NCBI RefSeq assembly: GCF_016892625.1 | Contig: NZ_JAFEMW010000002.1 | Span: 62,001 to 126,000 of the forward strand | Direction of reading: 5' to 3' | Length of the DNA stretch: 64,000 nucleotides | Origin: Brevibacterium sp. RIT 803 | Lineage (GTDB): Bacteria > Actinomycetota > Actinomycetes > Actinomycetales > Brevibacteriaceae | Shown: positions 16,648-24,597 of the stretch, piece after piece | Layout: every line of letters begins with the position of its first letter | How positions within the stretch are numbered: the stretch's first letter is position 1 | Made by a program: the position numbers and the translations under genes | Notes under the pieces: generated by a model | The model's input: the letters and a program-made list of their open reading frames with translations, nothing else | Told to the model about the DNA's origin: nothing | Databases searched by the model: none

Positions 16648-16843
16648 CACCTTCGTTTGTCTGACCTGTCAGCAACTCTGCTTCCTCGGCACTGGGGTGA
16701 TAGCTGTCGGGGCCGGGATCAGCGGTGCTGGAGTCGATGTCGGTGGCGGGATCATCGACGAAGTCGTCCCATAAGGATCGTCCGCGACGGTCTGTGGGGC
16801 GAATTCCGGCAACCCCTGCCATGATCAGAATATGCCACGGATG

Positions 16844-16862
16844 GGGGCTTGCCGCAAGGCCC
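16844..16862 (+). promoter_or_regulatory. Rifamycin-associated element (RAE)
   Basis: The 19-bp imperfect inverted repeat GGGGCTTGCCGCAAGGCCC matches what I recall of the RAE consensus found in actinobacteria upstream of rifamycin-inactivating enzymes and HelR, where it confers induction by rifamycins. It lies 51 nt ahead of the helicase start, on the same strand. A -35-like TTGCCG sits inside it, and AACAAT (16874-16879) could be a -10. The match is from memory and is not a database search. Confidence 0.8.
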
Positions 16863-16912
16863 TGGTCAAGGGGAACAATGGGGTCTTCACTCTTTTAGAC
16901 AAAGGATTCCGG

Positions 16913-19057
16913 ATGCCCTCGACCGTCTTTAATCTGCCCTCCCGACTCTCTGCCAAGAACACGCCGAAACTCATCGCGGCCGATGACGCCCATTTTGCTC
17001 GGATCTCCGGTCGCATCGACAGCGAGCTCGCCACCGTCGAGTCCCGACTCGCTGATCTCCGTCGTGCCCCTGCGGGTTCTGGCGAGGCCGCACTCGACCG
17101 AGATTCTGCCATCCACCGCCTGTCCTCCGAACTGAGTCTGCTGCACCGCTTCGCCCTCGACATATGCCTGGGGCGCATGGTGTTCGCTGATAGTGGCGAG
17201 ATCGTCTACATCGGTCGGATGGGGCTGCGAGATGAAAACGGCCACAGCCTGCTCATCGATTGGCGGGCACCCCTGGCCGAACCGTTCTTCGCGGCCACCC
17301 TCGCCTCTCCGATGGGACTGTCAACACGGCGCCGCTTCCGCTGGTCGAACGGTCAGATCACGGACTATTGGGACGAAGGATTCACCTCGGCGAGCATCGA
17401 TGACAACGCTGCCCTCGATGATCAGGGTGCGTTCATCGCTTCTCTGGGAGCCAGCCGATCGACCAAGATGCACGATGTCCTCTCCACCATCCAGGCCGAC
17501 CAGGACTCGATCATCCGCGCCCCGGCCGACTCGCCGCTGGTCGTCGACGGTGGGCCCGGAACCGGAAAGACGGTAGTCGCCCTGCACCGTGCCGCCTACC
17601 TCCTCTACTCCGAACCCGGCATCGCCAGCAGTGGCGGCCTGCTCTTCGTCGGCCCCAATCCCGCGTATCTGTCGTATGTCGATGACGTGCTGCCGCGCCT
17701 CGGCGAGGACGGTGTGCGCCTCTGCACTCTGGACGACCTGGTCCCAGAGACCGCTGCGGCCCACGATGACGAGCGCGGCGCTCGCCTCAAAGGGAAGCTG
17801 AATCCAGGCGCAGTCATCGACCGAGCCGTGAGCATCTACGAGCAGGCTCCCACGACCGCCCTGACGATCCACACGGTGTGGGGTGAAGTCACGGTCACTC
17901 CAGGCGACTGGGTCGCGGCGTTCTCCGCGCACGATACGGACGTCGATCACAACACTGCCCGTGATCTCGTCTGGAACGAACTGCTGGACATTCTCACCGA
18001 GATCGTCGTCGAAGCCGATGAGGAGGCCGAACCAGACCAGGTCCGCGCCTTCGTCCGACAGGACTCCGATCTGCGAGAGGTCCTGACAACCGCTTGGCCG
18101 CTCCTCGACCCCTTGGACATCGTGGGTGACATCTGGACCGTCCCGGACTACCTGAGTCTCGTCGCACCCGAACTCAGCGACGAAGATGTGTCGTGGCTGC
18201 AGCGATCCGGAGCCGGAGTTTGGACGAAGGCGGACATTCCATTCATCGACGCAGCCAGGCGTCGTATCGGTGATCCTGCTGACCTGAGGCAGAGACGTCG
18301 TGCCGTGGCGGAGGCGGCTGCTGAGCAAGACCGCATGTCGGATGTCGTAGCTGATCTCGTTGCCGCTGACGACAGTGAACTGATGCAGATGCAGATGCTC
18401 AGGGGCGAGGACCTGCGAGGCGCTCTGGACAATCCGTCGGCTCGGGAGGTCCTCCCCCGTGACCGTCTCGCGGGTCCCTACGGTCACATCATCGTCGACG
18501 AAGCGCAGGAGCTCACCGACGCCCAGTGGCACATGCTCCTTGACCGGTGTCCGTCCAAGAGCTTCACCATCGTCGGCGACCCGGCACAAGCACGTCAGGG
18601 CTTCCTCCAGACCTGGGACGAGCGCTTGAGCCACCTCGGGCTCAACGTCGAGGAAGTTCACCTCAGCATCAACTACCGCACCCCCGCCGAGGTGATGAGC
18701 GAAGCGGAACCTGTGATCCGTGGGGTGATCTCGCACGCCAATGTACCGCGTTCGGTTCGCCAGTCAGGTGTCCCAGTCCGTCACATCCGCGCAGACGGAG
18801 TACCTTCCTTGGTCAGTGCGTGGTTGGGCTCTCACAGCGAGGGAATCGTCTGTGTCATCACGATGGAACCGGACTCGTGGAATGGGATCAGAGCTGAACG
18901 AGTCACCGTGATGCGGCCGGCCGAGGTCAAGGGACTGGAATTCGATCTCGTCATCCTCGTGGACCCGCAGTGCTTCGGCGCCGGTGTCCAGGGTGGGGTG
19001 GATCTTTATGTGTCAATGACCAGGGCGACGGCTGAATTGGTCACCGCTGCCCACTAG
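16913..19057 (+). CDS. HelD-family RNA polymerase-associated helicase, probable rifamycin-resistance HelR
   Basis: The 714-residue UvrD-like protein has an N-terminal coiled arm (about 20-80) typical of HelD, a Walker A GGPGTGKT at 213-220, a Walker B IIVDEAQE near 528, and a C-terminal 1A/2A domain with VKGLEFDLVILVDP and SMTRAT. HelD proteins pry open RNA polymerase and recycle it, and HelR members displace bound rifamycins. The RAE upstream supports the HelR role. The start is ATG at 16913 with AAAGGA 6 nt upstream, while a longer frame includes the RAE and cannot be the true start. It ends 3 nt before a convergent gene. Confidence 0.92.
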   Translation: MPSTVFNLPSRLSAKNTPKLIAADDAHFARISGRIDSELATVESRLADLRRAPAGSGEAALDRDSAIHRLSSELSLLHRFALDICLGRMVFADSGEIVYIGRMGLRDENGHSLLIDWRAPLAEPFFAATLASPMGLSTRRRFRWSNGQITDYWDEGFTSASIDDNAALDDQGAFIASLGASRSTKMHDVLSTIQADQDSIIRAPADSPLVVDGGPGTGKTVVALHRAAYLLYSEPGIASSGGLLFVGPNPAYLSYVDDVLPRLGEDGVRLCTLDDLVPETAAAHDDERGARLKGKLNPGAVIDRAVSIYEQAPTTALTIHTVWGEVTVTPGDWVAAFSAHDTDVDHNTARDLVWNELLDILTEIVVEADEEAEPDQVRAFVRQDSDLREVLTTAWPLLDPLDIVGDIWTVPDYLSLVAPELSDEDVSWLQRSGAGVWTKADIPFIDAARRRIGDPADLRQRRRAVAEAAAEQDRMSDVVADLVAADDSELMQMQMLRGEDLRGALDNPSAREVLPRDRLAGPYGHIIVDEAQELTDAQWHMLLDRCPSKSFTIVGDPAQARQGFLQTWDERLSHLGLNVEEVHLSINYRTPAEVMSEAEPVIRGVISHANVPRSVRQSGVPVRHIRADGVPSLVSAWLGSHSEGIVCVITMEPDSWNGIRAERVTVMRPAEVKGLEFDLVILVDPQCFGAGVQGGVDLYVSMTRATAELVTAAH

Positions 19058-19060
19058 CCC

Positions 19061-19429
19061 TCAGTCTGAGGATTCGGCCCGACCACTGGCGATGTTCCAG
19101 GACATCCACACGAGGGGAACCTGCAGCGGCAGACGAGCCAGTGCGATCGCACGTCCCCGAGGATTGTGCCAGTGCTTCTTCACGGTGTAGATGTTTGCCG
19201 GAAAGACACCGACCATGAGCGCGGCAGAGGCCGATCCGCCCAGTCGGCGTGTGGCGGGCACAGTGAGCATCGTGGCGCAGGCGAGTTCGGCAACACCGCT
19301 GGCATAGGTCCAGACACGGGGATCGCCCAGACGGGGCGGAACGATCGAATCGAAGGTCTGGGGTCTGAGGAAGTGTGCGACACCTGCGAGGCCCAGAATT
19401 CCGGTCATGGTCAATGTCTGCAGCTTCAA
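19061..19429 (-). CDS. DoxX-like small membrane protein
   Basis: The protein is about 122 residues from a TTG start, chosen because GAGGTGG lies 7 nt upstream. It has four hydrophobic segments (about 8-24, 45-62, 69-87, 100-117) with GVAHFLRP and ELACATMLTVPATRRLGG, which resembles the DoxX/MauE-like family. Relatives are linked to redox balance or thiol metabolism, but the function of this one is unknown. The frame continues upstream through tRNA-Ala, and that extension is an artefact. It converges with the helicase gene, only 3 nt between the stops. Confidence 0.78.
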   Translation of the reverse strand: MKLQTLTMTGILGLAGVAHFLRPQTFDSIVPPRLGDPRVWTYASGVAELACATMLTVPATRRLGGSASAALMVGVFPANIYTVKKHWHNPRGRAIALARLPLQVPLVWMSWNIASGRAESSD

Positions 19430-19503
19430 TCCGCGACCACCTCTGCACCTCTGGACGACCAAAATGTCTCCGTGAGACCAAGTTGTCTCTGTGACAAAAC
19501 CTG

Positions 19504-19576
19504 TGGAGCTTAGGGGAATCGAACCCCTGACCTTTTCATTGCGAACGAAACGCTCTACCAACTGAGCTAAAGCCCC
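19504..19576 (-). tRNA. tRNA-Ala, anticodon CGC
   Basis: On the minus strand the acceptor GGGGCTT pairs with AAGCTCC. The D stem is GCTC/GAGC. The anticodon stem is TTTCG/TGAAA with loop TTCGCAA, giving anticodon CGC for the codon GCG. The T arm is AGGGG/CCCCT around TTCGATT. The discriminator is A with no encoded CCA. Confidence 0.95.
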
Positions 19577-19586
19577 TTCGGCTCTC

Positions 19587-19616
19587 ACTTTACGCCGAAG
19601 CCCCCATGGTGCACAA
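19587..19616 (-). promoter_or_regulatory. Promoter of tRNA-Ala(CGC)
   Basis: On the minus strand TTGTGC (19611-19616) and TAAAGT (19587-19592) are 18 nt apart, and the -10 ends 10 nt before the mature tRNA 5' end. Confidence 0.55.
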
Positions 19617-19704
19617 AACGGTGAAGCTGAGGTCCTCACCCCAGTTGACTCTCTGTGACTGGCGGTACAGGGTGGGAGAAATTCCCCTTCGGAAGGAGCA
19701 GGCA

Positions 19705-20913
19705 ATGGCTCAGGAATTCGGAACTGTCATCATCGGCGCCGGAATCGGCGGCGGAACAGCCGTCGAGGCACTCCGCGACGGCGGCTACACCGCGTCGATC
19801 GCTCTCATCGGTTCCGACCCGGCGGCACCCTACTACCGTCCGGATCTGTCCAAGAAGGTCATGCTCGAAGGATCAGACCCCGCGGAATCGGCACTGCGCA
19901 GTGCGGACTGGTATCCCGCCCACGATGTGACGACGTTCTTCGGCACCACTGTCACTGAACTGGACGCGCAGAATCAGAGCATCACCCTCGACAATGGCGA
20001 GAGCCTCGTCTACGGACAGGTCATCTTGGCCACAGGCTCCACTCCGCGCGCCTTGGACGTGCCCGGCGCCGATCTGGGCAATATCCACACCCTTCGCGAT
20101 GCCGGTGACGCTGTGGCCATCCGTTCGCAGTTCGGTCAGGACAATAGGGTCGTCATCATCGGAGGTGGCTGGGTCGGCCTCGAAGTCGCCGCGGCAGCAC
20201 AGAACGCGGGATGCGCTGTCACCGTCGTCCTGCATTCGACTCCCCCATTGAAATCGGCCCTCGGTGCGGAGATCGGTGAGTACTTCGAAGAGCTCCACCG
20301 GTCCAACGGCATCGAGTTCGTCACCGAGGCTGACACCACCGGCTTCTCGGGCACGACGGCCGTGGAATCCGTCCAGACCAGTGCCGGTGACCTTCCTGCC
20401 GACCTGGTCGTCGTGGGAATCGGTGCAGACCCGACCATCGAACTGGCCACTGCTGCGGGCCTGGAGACCGATGACGGTGTGATCGTCGATGAGCGTATGC
20501 GCTCAAGCGATGCCAATGTCCTCGCCATCGGCGACATCGCTGCAGCGCAGAACACACTGCTGAACCAGCGTCTGCGTGTCGAACACTGGGACAACGCGGT
20601 GCGCCAGGCCGAAGTCGCCGCGTCCACCATCACCGGTGGGGACAAGGTCTACGACTGGGAACCGTACTTCTACACGGACCAGTACGATCTCGGCATGGAA
20701 TACGTCGGTCACGGCAGCAGCGACGACGATGTCGTCATTCGCGGCGACAAGTCGAGCGGTGAGTTCATCGTGTTCTGGGCTCGCGGCGGTACCGTCACGG
20801 CGGCCATGAACGTCAACATCTGGGACGTCGGTGACGAGCTCCGGGCACTTATCGGCAAGAGCGTTTCTGCCGCGCGACTGCAGGACGAGTCGATCGAACT
20901 CGGCGAGTTCTGA
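19705..20913 (+). CDS. FAD-dependent ferredoxin/rubredoxin reductase-type oxidoreductase
   Basis: The 402-residue protein has two Rossmann dinucleotide motifs: GAGIGGGTAVEAL near 10 (FAD) and IIGGGWVGLEVAAAAQ near 153 (NAD(P)H). The third FAD motif is NVLAIGDIA near 275. The C-terminal domain (YDWEPYFYTDQYDLGMEYVGH) is characteristic of ferredoxin-NAD(P) reductase partners of monooxygenase systems. No ferredoxin or oxygenase component is nearby, so its electron acceptor is unknown. A GAAGGAG ribosome-binding site precedes the ATG at 19705. An 18-nt gap to alkB suggests cotranscription. Confidence 0.92.
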   Translation: MAQEFGTVIIGAGIGGGTAVEALRDGGYTASIALIGSDPAAPYYRPDLSKKVMLEGSDPAESALRSADWYPAHDVTTFFGTTVTELDAQNQSITLDNGESLVYGQVILATGSTPRALDVPGADLGNIHTLRDAGDAVAIRSQFGQDNRVVIIGGGWVGLEVAAAAQNAGCAVTVVLHSTPPLKSALGAEIGEYFEELHRSNGIEFVTEADTTGFSGTTAVESVQTSAGDLPADLVVVGIGADPTIELATAAGLETDDGVIVDERMRSSDANVLAIGDIAAAQNTLLNQRLRVEHWDNAVRQAEVAASTITGGDKVYDWEPYFYTDQYDLGMEYVGHGSSDDDVVIRGDKSSGEFIVFWARGGTVTAAMNVNIWDVGDELRALIGKSVSAARLQDESIELGEF

Positions 20914-20931
20914 GTTCGGAGTCGTCCTGCC

Positions 20932-21654
20932 ATGGAGTCACTCTTCGCCGACGAGGCCTTCGACCGCCGCCCCCGCGTCATCGCACCGGGGGCGGTCTGG
21001 CTCCCTGGATTCCTCGATGAGGCGGCCCAATCCTGGATCATCAGGCAGTACGCGAAGTGGCAATCCGGGCCGGTGCCCGCTCATGCGACATCGATCGCCG
21101 GGCATCCGATGAGTGTGAGAACCATTGGCTTGGGGTGGCACTGGCAGCCTGGCCGCTACGATCGCCACGCCCGCGATGTCAATGGTCAGCGGGTGCTTTC
21201 GTTCCCGGACTGGATGACTCGTCTGGGGCGCCAAGTCGTCTCCAACGCCGCCGTGGTGGTCGCTGAGAATCCCGACTTCCCTGCTGATACCACGAGCCAC
21301 TGGGGTCTTGTGCCCGAAGAGTACTGCCCGGACGTGGCTCTGGTGAACTACTACGACGATCGGGCGAAGATGGGAATGCACCAGGACAAGGACGAATCCG
21401 ATCCTGCTCCAGTCGTATCACTGTCCCTTGGCGACACGTGTGTCTTCCGGTTCGGCAATACCGTCAGCCGTAACAAGCCCTACGAGGACATTCGGCTGGC
21501 TTCCGGCGATGCTTTCGTCTTCGGCGGGCCCGCCCGCTTCGCCTATCACGGGGTGACCTCCATCCGGGAGGCCACCGCGCCTGAATACGGTCGTCTGGAC
21601 CACCTCGGCGGCGGCAGAATCAACATCACGATGCGCACCACAGGCAGGGAATAG
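20932..21654 (+). CDS. alkB: AlkB-type 2-oxoglutarate/Fe(II) DNA demethylase
   Basis: The 240-residue protein is of the AlkB oxidative DNA repair family, which removes 1-methyladenine and 3-methylcytosine. Iron ligands are seen: His 150 and Asp 152 in GMHQDKDE, and His 206 in FAYHGV. The 2-oxoglutarate-binding Arg lies in RINITMRTTGR near the C-terminus. NYYDDRAKMGMH and LGDTCVFRFGN match the family core. The window also carries Ogt and AlkA, giving three separate alkylation repair activities. The 18-nt gap to the flavoprotein reductase upstream suggests an operon, but a direct functional link is unproven. Confidence 0.92.
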   Translation: MESLFADEAFDRRPRVIAPGAVWLPGFLDEAAQSWIIRQYAKWQSGPVPAHATSIAGHPMSVRTIGLGWHWQPGRYDRHARDVNGQRVLSFPDWMTRLGRQVVSNAAVVVAENPDFPADTTSHWGLVPEEYCPDVALVNYYDDRAKMGMHQDKDESDPAPVVSLSLGDTCVFRFGNTVSRNKPYEDIRLASGDAFVFGGPARFAYHGVTSIREATAPEYGRLDHLGGGRINITMRTTGRE

Positions 21655-21661
21655 ACTGCCG

Positions 21662-21688
21662 GGGTCCCGAACTCACCAGCTGGGACCC
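21662..21688. terminator. Weak convergent hairpin terminator
   Basis: GGGTCCC (21662-21668) and GGGACCC (21682-21688) pair across a 13-nt loop, between the stops of alkB and mrpG. There is no T-run, so it is a modest candidate. Confidence 0.4.
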
Positions 21689-21694
21689 AACCCT

Positions 21695-22099
21695 TCAGGC
21701 CCCGGCCCTCGGCTGATCAGGAGAATCCGGATCGTCGTCGACGACTCCCGCGGGTGGGCGGGCCAACCGGTTCGGAGCGGTCTTGCGGTACACGGGCTGT
21801 CCGGACAGCACACTGGCACGCGAGAGCGTGTTGCTGGCCACCGAGGACACGATGATCAGACACAGCACGGCGACAGCGGCCATCAGCAGAGAGCCCCAGC
21901 TGAAGCCCTCAGTGTGGATGTCATAGACGTAGACCGCGACCACGATCAGAGGCATCCCCAAACCGGTAGCCGGAGAGAATACGTTGATCCGAGACAGCGC
22001 GTCGCGGACTCGGAACATCGCAAGCGCGGAGAACAGCATGAGCAGGGACCCGCTGATCCCGAAGACACCGACCAAGGTGGTTGCCACAGCATCATTCAT
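21695..22099 (-). CDS. mrpG: Na+/H+ antiporter Mrp subunit G
   Basis: The 134-residue subunit of the multi-subunit Mrp antiporter has three membrane helices (about 6-28, 43-60, 68-90). Mrp G typical sequence is visible in FSALAMFRVRDALSRINVFSPATGLGMPLIVVA. The C-terminal tail of about 40 residues is hydrophilic and Pro/Asp-rich. The start ATG at 22099 overlaps the mrpF stop. It is the last gene in the A-C-D-E-F-G operon. Confidence 0.92.
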   Translation of the reverse strand: MNDAVATTLVGVFGISGSLLMLFSALAMFRVRDALSRINVFSPATGLGMPLIVVAVYVYDIHTEGFSWGSLLMAAVAVLCLIIVSSVASNTLSRASVLSGQPVYRKTAPNRLARPPAGVVDDDPDSPDQPRAGA

Positions 22100-22359
22100 C
22101 AGCGCAGCCCCCTGGTGAGGATCCGGGACAGGGCGACGGTGGCGAGAATGCCGACCATGGACGACAGGAAGATCGCGTCGAGGACGATCGACGAGGACAC
22201 GAGGATGCCGAACATCGTGAGCATGCCGATGGCGGAGAAGTACATGAGATCGCTGACAATCGCACGCGAGCCCAGGTCCTTGGCGCTGAGAACCCGGACC
22301 AGTCCCACAATGACAGCCGCGGCGAGGATGATGATGCAGATGCTGACGACGATGGTCAT
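22099..22359 (-). CDS. mrpF: Na+/H+ antiporter Mrp subunit F
   Basis: The 86-residue protein has three membrane helices. Family features are GLVRVLSAKDLGSRAIVSDLM around 20-40 and LDAIFLSSMVGILATVALSR near 60-80. Subunit F is needed for assembly of the antiporter. It overlaps mrpE by 4 nt and mrpG by 1 nt. Confidence 0.92.
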   Translation of the reverse strand: MTIVVSICIIILAAAVIVGLVRVLSAKDLGSRAIVSDLMYFSAIGMLTMFGILVSSSIVLDAIFLSSMVGILATVALSRILTRGLR

Positions 22360-22754
22360 GGGCGTCCTTCCTCCTGTTCAACCTCAGCGGAGCTGGTTGC
22401 TGGTCCGGACGGTGCCCGGCCACGGGTCATTGCAAGCAGTCGTGACTCCATGTCATAGAGGCCTTCCATAGCTGCCTCCTCCGAATCCTCGAACAGGGCA
22501 TGGACGAAGAGCACCGGCGGCTGTGTGGATGTGCCGGCGGCGATGGCCGTGACCAAGGTCCCCGGGGTGATCGTGATCGAGGAGGCGAATAGGGTCACCT
22601 CCAGGTCGGTCACGCACCGCAGCGGGATCTCTACGATCATCGGACGCGCGTATTGGCCGGGGCGCAATACGCGGGTGACGATGGTCAACGACCCGGTCAC
22701 GATTGCCCAGCCGATATAGCCCAGATAGGAGATGCCGTGAAAGAGACGCATCAT
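22356..22754 (-). CDS. mrpE: Na+/H+ antiporter Mrp subunit E
   Basis: The 132-residue protein is an Mrp E subunit. It has an N-terminal hydrophobic helix pair and the conserved ITITPGTLV motif near residue 60. A soluble C-terminal domain (about 80-132) ends in a Pro/Glu-rich tail. The Mrp complex exchanges cytoplasmic Na+ for H+ and supports growth at high pH and salt. ATGA overlap with mrpD shows coupled translation. Confidence 0.92.
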   Translation of the reverse strand: MMRLFHGISYLGYIGWAIVTGSLTIVTRVLRPGQYARPMIVEIPLRCVTDLEVTLFASSITITPGTLVTAIAAGTSTQPPVLFVHALFEDSEEAAMEGLYDMESRLLAMTRGRAPSGPATSSAEVEQEEGRP

Positions 22755-24268
22755 GGGGCCGTCACCGCCTCGATGTAGGCGCTGTGGTCAAGCAGCCCGG
22801 TCGCGGCGCGGGTGGTGATCTCGAGCAGCGGCTCGGGGTAGGCGAAGATGGCCACGGACATCGCAATCATGATCGTTCCCGGCACCAGGAGTCGCGCGGG
22901 GATCCGGACGCTCCTCACGATGGGTTCGGCAGGCGCCCTGCCGGTCTCGGCTGAGTCGGGGCGGTAGGTCTGCATCGGCGGCCCCCAGAAGGTATTGCGC
23001 CACGTGTGCTGAAGCGCGAGCAGGCTGATGAGAGCACCGAGGACGATCGCGGCGACCAGCCACCAACCCAATGCACCCTCGCCGCCGGTCGCGGCCGTGA
23101 TGAGTCCGACCTTGCCCCACAGTCCAGAGGTCGGCGGAAGGCCGATGAGGGAGAAGAGGCCGAGGATCATCAGGATCGTCGCCCATCTCTCTCGGCCGGC
23201 CAGCCCGGTCAGCTTCCTGAACGAACCGCTGCCGTACGTCTGCTCGACCGCTCCCATGATGAGGAGCAGGCCTGACATCGTAATCATGTGATGGACCATG
23301 TAGAAGGCACCGGCACCCAGCGCCGTCGACGTCAGGAGGACCACACCGAGCAGAATATGCCCGACCCCACTTGTCATCTGGAAGGCGAGGACGTTGCGGA
23401 CACGGTTCTGCCCGAACCCTGAGATGGAGCCGATGAGGATGCTGGCGATTGCGATGGCGACGATGACGTTGACCCAGGCGGCGGGTTCGCCGTACACCGT
23501 GGTGTAGATCCGATAGATCGCGTAGAGGGCGACCTTCGAGTGCAGTCCCGAGAACAGCGACATCATCCCCGCCGAGGTGTTCGGGTAGCTGCGCACCAGC
23601 CAGCCGTGGAACGGTGCACCGCCGGCCTTGATGATCAGTGCGAAGAGGACGACTCCGATGGCCAGCGCTCCCTGCCCGGTCGGTGCCCCCATCTGGGCGA
23701 GGATCGCGATGTTCACGGTGCCGGTGGCGCCGTAGACGAAGCCGACCCCGATGAGCAGGATCGTCGAGGTGAGGAGGTTGACCATGACGTACATGCGGCC
23801 CACACCGAGGCGGCGCCAGGTTCCGGTCACCGCCACCAGTGCGTAGGCCGGCAGCACCATGACTTCGATGAAGACGAAGAAGTTGAAGAGGTCCCCGGTC
23901 AGCAGCGCGCCGTAGACGCCGGTGAGCATCATCAGGATCAGAGCCGGAACGAAGCGGTACTGGTCCTCACCAGTTGTGATGAGGAAGATGCAGCTGGCGA
24001 TGGCGGTGAGCGATGTCAGGACCAGCATCAGCGCGGTGAACGTATCGGAGACGAAGGGGATGGCCAGGCCGGGGACGTAGCCGCCGACCGAATGGGCGAG
24101 CACAGGCTGCCGATGGTGGACGATGAGCAGCACGATGCCGGAGATGCCGACGAAGCTCGGGGCCGCCAGCAACAGAATGCGGTCGAAAGTGCGAGAGGTG
24201 ATGAGCACACTCAGCGCGGAGGACAGGAGCGGAACTCCGATGAGCAGGAGCAGGAATGCTGGGTTCAT
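22751..24268 (-). CDS. mrpD: Na+/H+ antiporter Mrp subunit D
   Basis: The 505-residue protein is homologous to the proton-pumping ND4/ND2-type subunits of respiratory complex I. It has 14 or so membrane helices. The conserved core is visible: VFIEVMVLPAYALVAVTG with the ion-pathway Glu near residue 133, KAGGAPFHGWLVRSYPNTSAG with the key Lys near 215, and HSKVALYAIYR. It overlaps mrpC and mrpE by 4 nt each. It is one of the two proton-translocating subunits of the complex, together with MrpA. Confidence 0.93.
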   Translation of the reverse strand: MNPAFLLLLIGVPLLSSALSVLITSRTFDRILLLAAPSFVGISGIVLLIVHHRQPVLAHSVGGYVPGLAIPFVSDTFTALMLVLTSLTAIASCIFLITTGEDQYRFVPALILMMLTGVYGALLTGDLFNFFVFIEVMVLPAYALVAVTGTWRRLGVGRMYVMVNLLTSTILLIGVGFVYGATGTVNIAILAQMGAPTGQGALAIGVVLFALIIKAGGAPFHGWLVRSYPNTSAGMMSLFSGLHSKVALYAIYRIYTTVYGEPAAWVNVIVAIAIASILIGSISGFGQNRVRNVLAFQMTSGVGHILLGVVLLTSTALGAGAFYMVHHMITMSGLLLIMGAVEQTYGSGSFRKLTGLAGRERWATILMILGLFSLIGLPPTSGLWGKVGLITAATGGEGALGWWLVAAIVLGALISLLALQHTWRNTFWGPPMQTYRPDSAETGRAPAEPIVRSVRIPARLLVPGTIMIAMSVAIFAYPEPLLEITTRAATGLLDHSAYIEAVTAP

Positions 24269-24597
24269 GATTCTCGGGCCTCCCCTGTCTCCGGAGCCCG
24301 TTTCTGATCGTCATCGTGACCGAGAACAGCCAGAGCAAGCATGAAGATCGTCACCGCCAGGGTGATGACGATTGCAGTGAGGACGAAGGCCTGCGGCAGC
24401 GGGTCGGCGGCCAGGCTCTGATCTCCCCGATTGCTCAGAGGTTCGACTCGCCAGGCTCCGACTCCCGCAGACAGCAGGATGAAGTTCGCAGCATGGGAGA
24501 TGAGAGTGAGCCCGAAGACCCCTCTGACCATCGACCGCTGCATCATGAGGTAGACCCCACCTGCGGTCAACACTCCGATTGTGATGGCTAGGACCAT
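24265..24597 (-). CDS. mrpC: Na+/H+ antiporter Mrp subunit C
   Basis: The 110-residue protein resembles complex I subunit NuoK/MrpC. It has three hydrophobic segments, with GVYLMMQRSMVRGVFGLTLISHAANFILL near 15-45 and DPLPQAFVLTAIVITLAVTIF near 65-90. The C-terminus is charged. It overlaps mrpA by 10 nt and mrpD by 4 nt, so the operon is translationally coupled throughout. Confidence 0.93.
   Translation of the reverse strand: MVLAITIGVLTAGGVYLMMQRSMVRGVFGLTLISHAANFILLSAGVGAWRVEPLSNRGDQSLAADPLPQAFVLTAIVITLAVTIFMLALAVLGHDDDQKRAPETGEARES

Noticed and set aside
16301-16822. Minus-strand frame starting MAGVAGIRPTDRRGRSLWDD
   Set aside because: The first 60 residues look plausible, but the rest is antisense to the YdeI-like gene with poor composition. 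A short protein of about 60 residues was not supported by a stop.
17321-18736. 471-codon minus-strand frame opposite the helicase
   Set aside because: Shadow frame caused by high GC; no domain is visible in it.
19604-19704. Extended start of the flavoprotein reductase upstream of 19705
   Set aside because: The extension of 33 codons has no homology, whereas GAAGGAG directly precedes the ATG at 19705.
19430-19705. N-terminal extension of the DoxX-like protein containing ALAQLVERFVRNEKVRGSIP
   Set aside because: This extension runs through tRNA-Ala(CGC) and is another classic tRNA translation artefact. A TTG start after a ribosome-binding site is used instead.
23540-24307. 255-codon charged plus-strand frame opposite mrpD
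   Set aside because: Antisense of membrane helices gives Asp/Glu/Arg/His-rich strings that mean nothing.
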